A stretch of DNA of 64,000 bases from Cliona cf. orientalis (Eukaryota > Porifera > Demospongiae > Clionaida > Clionaidae), in NCBI GenBank assembly GCA_963930775.1, contig OZ005689.1, positions 4,092,001 to 4,156,000 of the forward strand, given 5' to 3'. Positions 48,822 through 59,247 of the stretch are shown here, piece by piece; within the stretch, counting starts at the first letter, position 1; the number at the start of each line of letters is the position of its first letter. The position numbers and the translations under genes were made by a program. The notes beneath the pieces were generated by a model, which ran no database searches, was not told the origin of the DNA, and saw only the letters and a program-made list of their open reading frames with translations.

Positions 48822-49851
48822 AGCCAGTCACGCCTACTCACACCATCTTTATCGTGTTAGCACACTAGTAAGCATGATCACTGGTAGTACAAAACTTTTT
48901 GATATGTTTGTTTGTCCAGACTCTGAATCCAACAGCTACACTCTCAACACCACTTGCTGGCCAGTGCAGGCGATGTATTGATGATCAGCAGTCCAGCAGA
49001 GCTGATCCCACCACTCACTGTGACCGTGAGTCTACACAGCATGATCGTACACTCTAAGCTTCTTGTTGATAATGATCTTTAAGTTAATAATGTGTTCACG
49101 TACAGCATGTCCAGCACAATGTAACCAGGGACAGGGACATTGCTTTCTCGGGCAAGCAGCTGATGTGTGCTGTAACTATTATCTTCAGAATTACTGCACA
49201 GAGGAGTGCCCTAGTGCTTTGGTGAATGATTCCAACTTTGTCTGTGGTGAGTTTTATACAGTCTATCCTTGTAGGGTTAACGTTAATTCATGTCCATTAT
49301 AATATTATAGTACAGTCCCTGAGGGCCAGGGCAAGCACTGTTGTTGAGGGTCAAAACATGTTTATTGTATACATCCATGGAACCAATCCCTTGCTTAAAT
49401 TAGTTTATATTTATATAAGCACTTATCTTTGCCCTTGGGAATTGTGCTCATGTAAGCCTCAGGGAGTTGAAATTTATCTCTCTCTTAATAAATTGTGCAC
49501 ACACACACTCACATACACATACACAGTTTGCCCTCCCTTAACTCTTGGCAATGGTACTGTGAGCTACTCAATGGAAATGGGTGTTGAACGAAATGTCGGA
49601 AGTGTGGCCACCCATACCTGCATTTCTGGCTACCGACTGCTAATGCAGGATGGGGGAAATACACGAACCTGCAATATAAGTGGTTGGAGCGATCAAGATT
49701 TCATATGTGGTAAGTGATGTGAATACATCAATTGTATCTGAATTGTGTTCCTTAATAGCTTCAATTTCATCATGGTCACTGCTTTGTGGATAAATATGTC
49801 TCCAGCAATAACAGCAGCTAAGGCATGGCATTTGGGTACTGAATCATAATA

Positions 49852-50468
49852 CCGTATCCTCCCGAAAATATAAGCCCCTCCCCTCTTTGACCCTCAAGTT
49901 CTTGCAGAGGTATGTTTACCTTGATTGTAAGCCCCCCTCCCACCAAGTATAGACTGCACACGTACACACGCGCGAGCGCGTATGTACGTACGTAACCCCA
50001 CCCTTCAATTGACTGCGAGTACAAATTTAGAGCAATCTTTTGTATATTATGATGGTAGCTTTTAGAAAAGACTGTTTTGAAGTCATTCTGTAATGATGGC
50101 ACTTTTAGCTTGGCGAAAACACTTAGAGCCGGTCAAGATGCTTTTGCTTTCCTCTGAAGACTTACACACTTGGAACAACAAGTCCTTTTCCCACCACCGA
50201 TCGTTGTCTGTTCCCGTCTACTTGATAGGTCATCTTATACTGTCGTTCATTTGGAGAAAAAAACCCAGCAAACTCTGGATACTTCCCGTAGTACATGACC
50301 AACGATGGTGTTGTCCTTCCACACGGCGACTGCAAATGGGGGCCAAGGGGGGGGGGGGCTTATATTCGAGGGAAAATTCATAATATTATTCGAAAATAAG
50401 CCCCCCCCCTCCCGTCTTGGTCATGCCTACTGCTAAAAAAGTGGGGGCTTATTTTCGAGAGGATATGG
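49852..50468. mobile_element. TA-flanked MITE (CCGTATCCTCCCGAAAATAT ends)
   Basis: Left CCGTATCCTCCCGAAAATAT and inverted right CCATATCCTCTCGAAAATAA, TA on each side (49850-49851, 50469-50470). Interior repeats AAGCCCCC motifs. Inserted in the intron after the sushi exon of paralog C. Confidence 0.85.
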
Positions 50469-51439
50469 TAATACCATAATAATGTTGTGTAGCAGTAACG
50501 TAACTTCATATTACTTTTAACGAGTTACTATTCGTGTATAAAATATAAATTTGTGTGCATCCAATCGTGCAATAATTATGATAATTCTATAATTTTACTA
50601 ATAGCGGATGATGATCCAACTACACCGTCGATTGTTACAGATATTGGTATGGGAGAAGGCAGTGGTACGTTAATATTGGTGCATTGCAACACCAAGTATC
50701 CCCCCTATTAATAGACTGTAGAGACATCAACACGATTAAGATTTTTTAAATTACCTTTATGCACTTTAGTTTACTCTGTGAATGCAGTAAATGGCTCCAT
50801 AGTACAAATTGTAACAGCTGCAACAGTCATCTCTGTGTTTGTGCTTGTGGTAATAATGCTTATTCTGGGACTCCTTGTGTACACAATCAAGATAAAGAGG
50901 AAGAAAAACCGAAGGTATACTTTATACAGATTAGTACTATAGAGCAATATACTGCATAATATAGCTCTTAAATTACTATAGCTATCTTGCAAGCCCACCA
51001 AACAAAGGATTTGAAATGAAAAATTCCCCTGTAAATATTTGTGATAAAGAACAGGTAAAAGTAAGCTAAGCTCTGATACAGATTTATTGGAAATAGCTAG
51101 CTACATTATGAAACATGCAGGGAGCAAGTGATCAGATATTAAATGAAGCAGTTGAACACCAGGTATTAAATTAAATGGTATACGTACTTTCTAGTGTACT
51201 TTAATATATATAGTAACTATATCTAGTATCTGAAAGTGATTAGCTACCATTGAAAGCAAACAAATTCTAAATACCAGGGGATTTTTGGCATAGTCATGAT
51301 TGAATATCAATCCACAAAATGTACATAATATTATATACTTTCTAGTACGGGGACGCTCTTGGCACCATAATGATCATGATTCAGAAGTATACTGATTAGT
51401 TCATGTATGACGTATCGATCCTTAAGTTGTGTTGACGAG

Positions 51440-51769
51440 CGGTGGCGTCTCTAGGCAATTGTTTAACTGGGTGCAAGTTATTAACTGCACAGATGGATGC
51501 ATAAAGCTAGCGGAAGTGTACTATAGTATACATGACATCGTAGTACTAATAGTGTAATAACCTAGCTAGGTACTATTCCATGTAGACAGTCTATATATAC
51601 TGTATGTATATATACATGACATGTTACATCACTGGCTGTGACAGTGTAGTGAAATACACATACTGTGACAGGCTCAACAAAACTATACAATGTCATGCAT
51701 AGGATGGGTGCACAGGTACATCGATTGGGTGCAAATGAACCCACATGCACCCCCCTGGCGACACCACTG
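51440..51769. mobile_element. hAT-like MITE with 8-bp TSD
   Basis: Flanked by TTGACGAG at 51432-51439 and 51770-51777. Ends CGGTGGCGTCTCTAGG and inverted CAGTGGTGTCGCCAGG. An 8-bp duplication and CAGTGGYG termini fit hAT elements. It lies in an intron of paralog C. Confidence 0.85.
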
Positions 51770-52689
51770 TTGACGAGGCATATAATATTATTATGTACAT
51801 CGATAGATTTTTATTAATTGGGACCATGCATGGATAGCTTACCTAGTGCTCTGAATAAAGAGGTCTTATTGTTACATCAATATAGAGAGGTTCAAGTGCA
51901 TAATAATAATAATTATTGCTTGCCTAATGATTATTTCACAGGACTCGAGGGCTACTGATGATCTTATAATATATGCCGACATTGGTCCAAATGCTGTCAA
52001 CAGAGTTCAAAAGGTCGTGGTACCTGATGACAGCAATAAAGTACAATATGCAGCAATCAATTACAATGCCAAAGCACCTCAGAATCTTTAAGTTAGTGTG
52101 CTGACTGCATCAATGACAAAAGCTGTTGAAGATCCATGATATGCGTAACATTATGCTTATTAATATAATTGTAATGAATGTGATAGCTAGACAATTTTAG
52201 TTCTTATAGTACTATATGAGTGAGTGTATGAGCACCTAGTCTAATGAAGGGAACATCAATTTTGGTGTACGTTTAATAATACTATGAACTGTTACATTAA
52301 TATATACAGTAGTCTAAGATTGTCATGTGTTGTGTATAGTTTGTATCTATACACTATAGCTTAAACAAATCAGCTAGTAGGTTCAATTCACAAAAAACAA
52401 CTTGAACATTGTCATGATAAACTTTCAGTGATACGCAAGCTAGCTATAGCTAGAAAATTAATGGTCCCCTTTCTTATGTTGGGTAGCTATTGTAGGTCAT
52501 TATTAATTTTCATGAGTTTTTGTTACTCTCTATTCTTCAATTTAGCTACCATAATATTATAGTGGATCTAGACTCTATACTGATTTTACTTAAAGGAGAA
52601 CTTGCTCCGAAGTGGTATATCTTGGCTTGGTTGTGGGTGTTCCCCAGGTCTGGAGCTTATGGACAGTCACTGTTATTCAGGCTATCCCT

Positions 52690-52851
52690 TACCATAAAAT
52701 TTTTGTGCACTTGAGGAGAGTAGCTAGCTGAGCCTTCTCTGCCAACTGGTCCAGCTCAACTGCCTTGTCAATGAGTGCTTCTGTCCACTTTATCGTTCCA
52801 GCATGATGCCTCTACCATGCAGTAGTCTAGTGAGCATACTTAGGTGCAAGG
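52690..52851 (-). repeat. Local inversion of the 3' half of a death-domain exon
   Basis: From AAAATTTTTGTGCACTTGAGG to TAGGTGCAAGG (the longest stretch is shortened here) the sequence is the reverse complement of the end of the death-domain exon as seen in paralogs A and B, including LADTLIDKAVELNQL codons. Flanks are in normal orientation. Short TTACC/GGTAA inverted motifs mark the breakpoints. Confidence 0.85.
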
Positions 52852-52930
52852 TAGGTAATTACTAATTTCCTACAACAATCCAGAAGCATACGGAGTACCG
52901 CATGTAGTATTGTGAATACAGTAGTTATCA

Positions 52931-54162
52931 TTACATTAGATAAATTGAAGGAAAAGCGTATTAATAAGTATGGTTTCTGTGATTATGAAGCCATAGGGGA
53001 GGAGGCATCACCATTAAAACCAATAATAATAATTATTATTATACATACGAATGATTCGGGCAGATCTCAAGGAAGCAAGGTCATTGTACCACATCACACA
53101 ATCACGCAAGCACCAGCACCATGCAAAGGTTCAATTCTCACTCCTTGACAAGTCCTTATAATAAATTAAATATTATGATGCATGAGATCTAAATTTCATG
53201 TGACATGTTGACTATAGCTAATTACTGTTATGTGGTCTTGATCTACTTATATGTGGATGTAAATAAGTACAATTTAATAAACAACGTACTCAGTATTGAC
53301 TTTCAGTAACTCTTATCTTCTATTCCTAAAATTATTTTCTTGCTTGGAATAACATGAGTGACCACTGCCAAGAGCTGTCACCTAGCTAGCTCGTATTACT
53401 GTCAGCCTAATAGCCCAGCGTCCATAATAATTATACATCATAAAACACCATTAAGAATGTACATACATTTTCAAGATGCTCCAAAAATAATTGCCTCTAA
53501 TTCATCCTTTCACGAAATTATATGCATGATTGGAGAAATGCTATAGCGTAATGTGCCAATTACCGACAGGTATCAACTATCGGAAATACGGGTATCGATT
53601 ATCGACATAGGGCCTTAGTATAGGCAGTGGGCGTGGCGCGTTTAATAATAACTTCGCGTGGTCGATCGCGACTCGCTTCTGTGCTTCAGGCTGGACTTTT
53701 GAAGGTAAGTTTTGCTTCATTTGTGATAAGATGACCCTCACAGTGTCTTACTTTCTCAATACAGGAGCAAAGACGCGATGGTACTGTTCCCGAGGCGCTT
53801 CTGCCAATATTGAAAAAAACGATAAAGATCGAACAAGCTCACCTATGAACATGAAGTTGTCTCAGTAGTTAGAGCTCATGATTATGCACCTGCTAGTATT
53901 TTTTATATAATTTTCTTACTCTTGGATTGCATGCACTGTGATGACAAAGCTCCAAGTGACGATAATTGATTGTATTGAAAGTATACGGTGTGCCGATAAT
54001 ACGTACCGACTGTTGATAACTGGCATTCGCAATTATAAGCTAAAATTGCCACTGCAGACGTACTTTGATAGGCAGCCCCCTGAGACTTTAGGTACTTGTA
54101 GCCCTGGCGACCCCCTACCTTTTGGTCCAAGTTCGAAGTTCAGGCGATGTTCCTAAGCAACA
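52931..54162. other. Spacer between receptor C and the Ig/FN3 gene
   Basis: 53041-53150 shares GCACCAGCACCATGCAAAG and GGTTCAATTCTCACTC with 4260-4340 upstream of paralog A. A GC-rich segment at 53625-53710 with a good donor (GTAAGT after TTTTGAAG) is a possible first exon/promoter of the Ig/FN3 gene. An ORF at 53938-54156 has no recognised domain. Confidence 0.4.
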
Positions 54163-56788
54163 GCACACACGGGAGAAAACCGTATGTCGATAATTGGCAC
54201 TTTACGCTATCTACAGTGTAGCTACAGTGGGGTCCCAGCACCTGTGGTCCAATGGTTCCACAATAATGATATTATACTACTAATGGATGGAGCCAGTGGT
54301 ATCACGATTAATGCAAATCACAACACGACAAGTATTCTGAAAGATGAAGTGGAACGTACGAGTGGAGGAACATACACATGCAGAGCAACAAGTTCTGTTG
54401 GGATTGACCAAAAATCATATTCTATACGGATAATGAGTAAGCCAATCCAGTAGAACCTGATGCTGTATACTGACAGCGTGTGTGCCCTTAATTACTATAT
54501 ATGCAGGCCCTCCTGATCCTGTCACTAATCTGGTTGTGTCCAGTATCGGAGAGAGGGAAGTATCTCTCTCTTGGCTTACAGGGTTTACTGGATCACCCCC
54601 AATAGCTATTGAAATGGATGTATTTCCAGCAACAGGATCCCCTTTCAGACGTGTTCTTGGCAATGTCAATGCAACAATTATTACTGATTTGATGCCCTTC
54701 AGGGAATACAAGTTTTCTATAGTTGTTGTTAATTTGGACGGTCGAAGTGAAATTGTAAACATCTCTGCAACCACCCTTTCTCTAGGTATACTAGCCACTG
54801 GAGCAGATATACATGTACACCTACATGTAGCTACTATTGTATGCATGTAGGACTATTATACTTTTCTCAGGTGACTATTACAGCAACAACTGTTTTCTTA
54901 TGTAGATTTGGATATTGTAACTAATGTAACATTTGTAACCAGATCATCAACCATCATATTGGTTTCTTGGAATGTGAGTTTGCTGTACAGATTCTGATTT
55001 GCAATTGGACCATTTCTATCAGCTTATTTTTACAATCTGTGCTAATTAATCATAATACCCATTGATAACATGCATGTATTCAGGCTCCTACATTTGATCC
55101 ATCTACAACTGATGATCCTGATTCTTATGTTGTTGAAGTTTCCAATCAAGATGGTTCCCATTCTATCACTCGAAATGTTCCAGCATCCACAGATCCATTA
55201 ATGGTCACGTTAAATGATTTGATGAAGGGTACCATATACAGGGCCAGGATTGTTGCATACAATGATCGAGGTGTTGGTACCTTCACGGATTTCTTCACGG
55301 CTCAGACGAGGGTTGATCATAAGTTAATGACCATGCCCAATACAAAATTTATGCTCCGACTCTGATTCAGGGAAGATTATTGCCATGCATGGTCATGTAT
55401 GTAGTGATGCGAATGCGATCCCGACAACAGTGATAGCCGAGTGCTTGGGTTCTTGTGTGTGGGATGGAATAGAACGGGTTCAAATCTTGCCATACACTTT
55501 GACTTTGTTTCTCTGTCAAATTTTTCCTAAATTTGGTGGTTCACATTTGCATCATAACAAATCACACTAATCAGCACATAGCTACATGCACTGCATGATG
55601 ATATATACTATAGAAACTGAAATTTTTCCTTATGCAGCTCCTAGTGAGCCACTTATAGGATCGAAATTCAAGGTGTTGGTGCTACTGTGCTCCATGTGAC
55701 GTGGATGGTACCACTGGACAATGGAGGAAGACCAATACTCAAATATAGGATTACACTGAGAGAGATGCCTAGTTTCTTGGTGGAGGTAGAGAATACTACG
55801 TTTAATTTTATCATACGAAGGTTAAGTCTGACTGAGAATACAACATACACGTGAGTATGACTTTGAGCATTTTCCTTGGAACAAGCAGTATACACAGGCC
55901 TCATAATAATATCTTTTATAGTGTTATCGTTTCAGCAGCTAATGCACTGGGATTTGGTACAGCAGCTGTGTCTTCTGGCAGGACACAGTCCATTGGTAAA
56001 TAATATCAATCAGTATTAATTTTATGTCATAATTCATTTGACAAAAAATAGCTAGTTATATTATGCTTTTGGAATTGATAATCATTCCACCCTTATTTAG
56101 CTGACTTGCATTTCATATGCAGCTCAACCATAGAAGAATTTTGCTCCACCACTATCTGATAGTACTCTTTCCACTGAGTCCTCTGCTGTGCTGATATGGC
56201 AGTTCCCAGGTGGTAGTGTGAGCCACTATGTGATAGAGTATGTGCTGGCTCAGGATTCAGATGGTTTTGCATCAAGCAATGTTACAACGAAGCTGACAGT
56301 AAATGAATCCCAGACATCTACTGTTATCACAAATCTTTTTCCTGGGACCATTTATAAATTTAGAGTGGCTGTGATGAATAAAAATGGGGTATCACAATTT
56401 AGTGAGACTCAGTGTGGTGTCTTTCAAACATTGGGTGAGTCTATGACTTTGCTTCTTACCAAGACTTTATTATTAAAATGTAGCTGTATTATAATATTAT
56501 TATAAAAATTATGTTACGTTTTTACAGCCACAAGCTCAGATGCTCCTTCATGTATGAGTCAATTTTTAAATTACAACTACCATAATAATTGAAATCGCTG
56601 GTGGACTGTTGACTATTTCTGTTTTGTTGATAACTGTTGTTATCACTGCAATTTGCGTTTGTATCAGACGCAAAAAGAAGCCTCAAAGAGGAGAATCCGG
56701 TATCTATTATGAATCCATTAATATCGGTCATCAACCTCCAATTCTTGAAACTAAATTAAACGTCGCTTATCGTCAGCCTAAAAGCTGA
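54163..56788 (+). pseudogene. Ig/FN3 type I receptor gene, decayed
   Basis: Exons: 54163-54436 (Ig I-set-like: LQCSYSGVPAPVVQWF, SGGTYTC), 54507-54785 (FN3), 54906-54973 plus 55084-55311 (FN3), 55638-55850 plus 55922-55995 (FN3), 56123-56420 or so (FN3) and 56528-56788 (TM and tail). The TM frame reads GGLLTISVLLITVVITAICV then RRKKK. The tail has IYYESI, which matches the ITIM consensus, and ends LNVAYRQPKS. Three lesions are seen: a frame change inside 55638-55850, an in-frame TAG at 56131-56133, and a stop upstream of the TM helix in its own frame. No signal-peptide exon was identified. The family role would be adhesion or immune-type recognition with inhibitory signalling (inference). Confidence 0.68.
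55400..55559. mobile_element. TIR element carrying a tRNA-like segment, copy 2
   Basis: Ends TGTAGTGATGCGAATGCGAT and inverted TGTTATGATGCAAATGTG. Between them lie AGCCGAGTGCTTGGG and GGGTTCAAATC, matching the tRNA-like part of 30419-30809 but without its G-rich insert. It sits in an intron of the Ig/FN3 gene. Confidence 0.72.
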
Positions 56789-57221
56789 ACAATAATCAAT
56801 AATAATAATGACATTGTTATGACACTAATAATTTAATTCATACTGTGTCTATTGACTGTTAATAGCTGCTATGTCTATAGTTTTTTGATAATTGTTTGTT
56901 AATTGTAACCGATACAAATTATTGTTATTAATTTGCTGCTGGAGTGTTATCCATAGTACAATTAATAATTCCACTGTGAATGATACATCATAATGAATTC
57001 AAATATCCGCTTTTTATTTTTTTAATTTTATTCAAGTTATGAAATTTCTGCAGGTAATGCAGGGGTTACATGAATTAGCTAATAGCTAGCTATTACGGGC
57101 ATGCAATCAAAGAAAACAATGAAAACAATAACAATGATTACAGTGAATGAGTTAGTGTTTTATAGCAGTCTTAAAGGAGGAGATAGTGGAGGCAGAGGCA
57201 GTATCTAATTAATTATATATA

Positions 57222-57721
57222 TCACTGCAAAAACAAAAGGGTTAGTTTAACCCATCTTAGGTTACCTGAGTTGCACTCACAAGCTAAAAGAATGCAGTTT
57301 GTGACCAGCCATGATTATGGAATGTGAATGAAAGTATTCCTAGCTTTGATCATATAACATACTTGAAGCCAGGCTATTCACATATCTGAGACGTGCATGA
57401 AGTTGCTAAGGCTACCTTATTGTAATTATTATAGTTGGCACAGGGACATGAAGGTGAATGACATTGAGTGAAGTGGTTGCAATTGGTAATTGAAGTAAGT
57501 GAAGTGGTAATTACCAGAAGCACTACAAATACTCTTGCTCTACTTGGCTCTCCATAGCAATGCACGTCTCAAGAAACTATGACATTGTGCAATGGGTACA
57601 CATTATGATTATAATTATATTCCAAAATCATGCATTCATGGATAACTGTGTATGCATTGTTCATCAGTGCCACTCAGGTAACCAAAGTTGGGTTAAAGTA
57701 ACCCTTTTCTTTTTGCAGTGA
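57222..57721. mobile_element. MITE with TCACTGCAAAAA ends
   Basis: Arms share TCACTGCAAAAA(C/G)AAAAGGG, TTTAACCCA and GGTTACCTGA in inverted order. AATTAATT lies outside each end. It is located between the Ig/FN3 gene and the promoter of paralog D. Confidence 0.75.
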
Positions 57722-58019
57722 ATTAATTAAGGGGAGCGAGTTCCATACAGATATGGCACTTGGGAAGAAGGAGTGCAAGAATTGTGACGAATGAGCATGT
57801 ATGGGAACGAGAGCTTTCAAGTGAACTGAACGACTGAGGTATGATAGCGTCCTTGATAAGGTTGGAGCACAAGTTAGGGAAAAAAGTTTCTTTGTTCACA
57901 ATTAATTATTTTATAAAGATGGCAAAATGGCTTAAATTTGTTATCAGATAATAATGGCATGATTATGAAAGCATAATATTATATTGCAAGTCAAATGTGT
58001 ATTATAATATCAGTAGGGA

Positions 58020-58216
58020 TCTGTCAACGATAGGTCTGTGATAAAAGCATTGTGCTAGAGCGCGTAAAAATTCAACGCGCATGCGCGGTTTAGTGGGACG
58101 CCTACTTACATGTCCTGATGCAGGAGCGATTCAATGAATAACGATGTGCATGGTGAGGATGAGACACATAGCATACCGCGTCAGTAAGAATATCTACTAA
58201 GAACCTCCAAGCGAAG
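58020..58216 (+). promoter_or_regulatory. Conserved promoter/leader of receptor paralog D
   Basis: Contains CAACGATAGGTCTGTGATAA shared with A, the CGCGCATGCGCGG palindrome (about 58076-58088), GATGAGACACATAGC, CCGCGTCAGT shared with C, and the ACTAAGAACCTCCAAGC leader before ATG 58217. Confidence 0.6.
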
Positions 58217-58944
58217 ATGTATCATAAAGGAAGGTATTATTTCATTTTATTGTTGGTCTTGATGACCTTTGCCGATGCGCAAACCCAGTCGTGCCCTCGC
58301 ATCACTATCAATGATCTTGGAAGTACCACGGAGTTTTCCACCGAGGGACTTATTGCCTGGGCCATTGTCCCTCCAGGGAATACTGTTGACTCCGTCCCTG
58401 TGAGAATTAGGAACTTCGCCATAGTGTGTGACGCAGCAGGGGATCGAATAAACACATCCTCCTTTGTTTCTGTGGTAGTTGAATTCCAGTGCGACTTTCA
58501 GAGTACCAATCCCAGTTTGACCGAATGCAATGATTCCAGCACCATAGTCACCAGGCAGTACCAGTTTCAGTGTATTGAACAAAACGGGCAACCTGTTTGG
58601 GCTACCATTGTGTCTGGCAGTAATTTGTTTGTTCAGACCCTGAATCCAACAGCTACACTCTCAACACCACTTGCTGACCAGTGCAGGCGATGTATTGATG
58701 ATCAGCAGTCTAGTAGAGCTGACCCCACCACTCACTGTGACCGTGAGTCTACAGCATTGATCATACACTCTTCTTGTTAATATTGATCATCATGTGCCCA
58801 CAGCGTGTCCAGCACAATGTAACCAGGGACAGGGACGTTGCTTTCTCGGACAAGCAGCTGATGTGTGCTGTAGCTTTTACCTTCAGAATAATTGTATAGA
58901 TGAGTGCCCTAGTGGTTTGGTGAGTGATTCCAACTTTATCTGTG
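58217..58944 (+). CDS. Receptor paralog D: intact leader and two Cys-rich modules, rest missing
   Basis: Exon 1 (58217-58742) begins MYHKGRYYFILLLVLMTFAD, a clean signal peptide, followed by a Cys-containing domain (VVVEFQCDF, YQFQCIEQNG, ADQCRRCIDD) with no family I can name. Exon 2 (58804-58944) encodes ACPAQCNQGQGRCFLG, CCSFYLQNNC and ECPSGL, a compact Cys-rich module resembling EGF/furin-like repeats. Both exons are open and lack the leader lesions of A and C. No sushi, TM, ITIM or death-domain exon follows before 64 kb; the flanking intron sequence (about 58985-59080) matches that downstream of the sushi exon in B and C, so the sushi exon was deleted. It would give a short secreted product if an in-frame stop is read after exon 2 (inference). 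Confidence 0.7.
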
Positions 58945-59247
58945 GTGAGTTTTTCTTGTTATGCAGAAAGTACAGTGTCATTACTACAAATCTTTCTCTT
59001 TCCTTAGTTTCAATTTCATAATAATTACTGCTTTGTGCATTATTGTCTCCAGCATTAACTACTAAGGCATGGCATCTAATATTACTACTATACTATAACA
59101 TTATTATTATGCTGTGTAGCAGCTAGCAACAATACTTCATATTAATGTATATTTTCCCGAAAGTATATAAGTGTATACATGTAGGTGCATCTTGTGATAC
59201 CAAGAGTAAATATTTACTCTTGGTGATACTTGTACAGAGAACAGAAG

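Larger units (their letters stand above)
46378..52930 (+). pseudogene. Receptor paralog C, LINE-interrupted pseudogene with the best ectodomain/TM exons
   Basis: Exon 1 starts at 46378, is interrupted from about 46803 to 48907, and ends at 49025. Other exons: 49106-49246 (Cys-rich 2, intact), 49527-49709 (sushi, intact), 50605-50646, 50788-50914 (TM, VISVFVLVVIMLILGLLVYT then KIKRKKNRR), 50994-51053, 51121-51162 and 51942-52091. The ITIM exon has IIYADI and VQYAAI, then a TAA at 52089. In the leader a 4-bp tandem duplication (GCCG) shifts frame, and an 11-bp duplication of AATGATCTTGG follows after a stop. The death-domain exon (from about 52580) is cut by a local inversion at about 52690-52851. 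It is therefore a clear pseudogene that preserves the family's domain order. Confidence 0.8.

Noticed and set aside
49818..50383. Frames around 49.8-50.4 kb
   Set aside because: They fall inside the TA-flanked MITE with AAGCCCC repeats.
4687..58944. Frameshifts as sequencing errors
   Set aside because: The DUF7869-type gene and most ParB-like exons are free of such errors, and the receptor lesions include 4-bp duplications, an inversion and insertions with TSDs.
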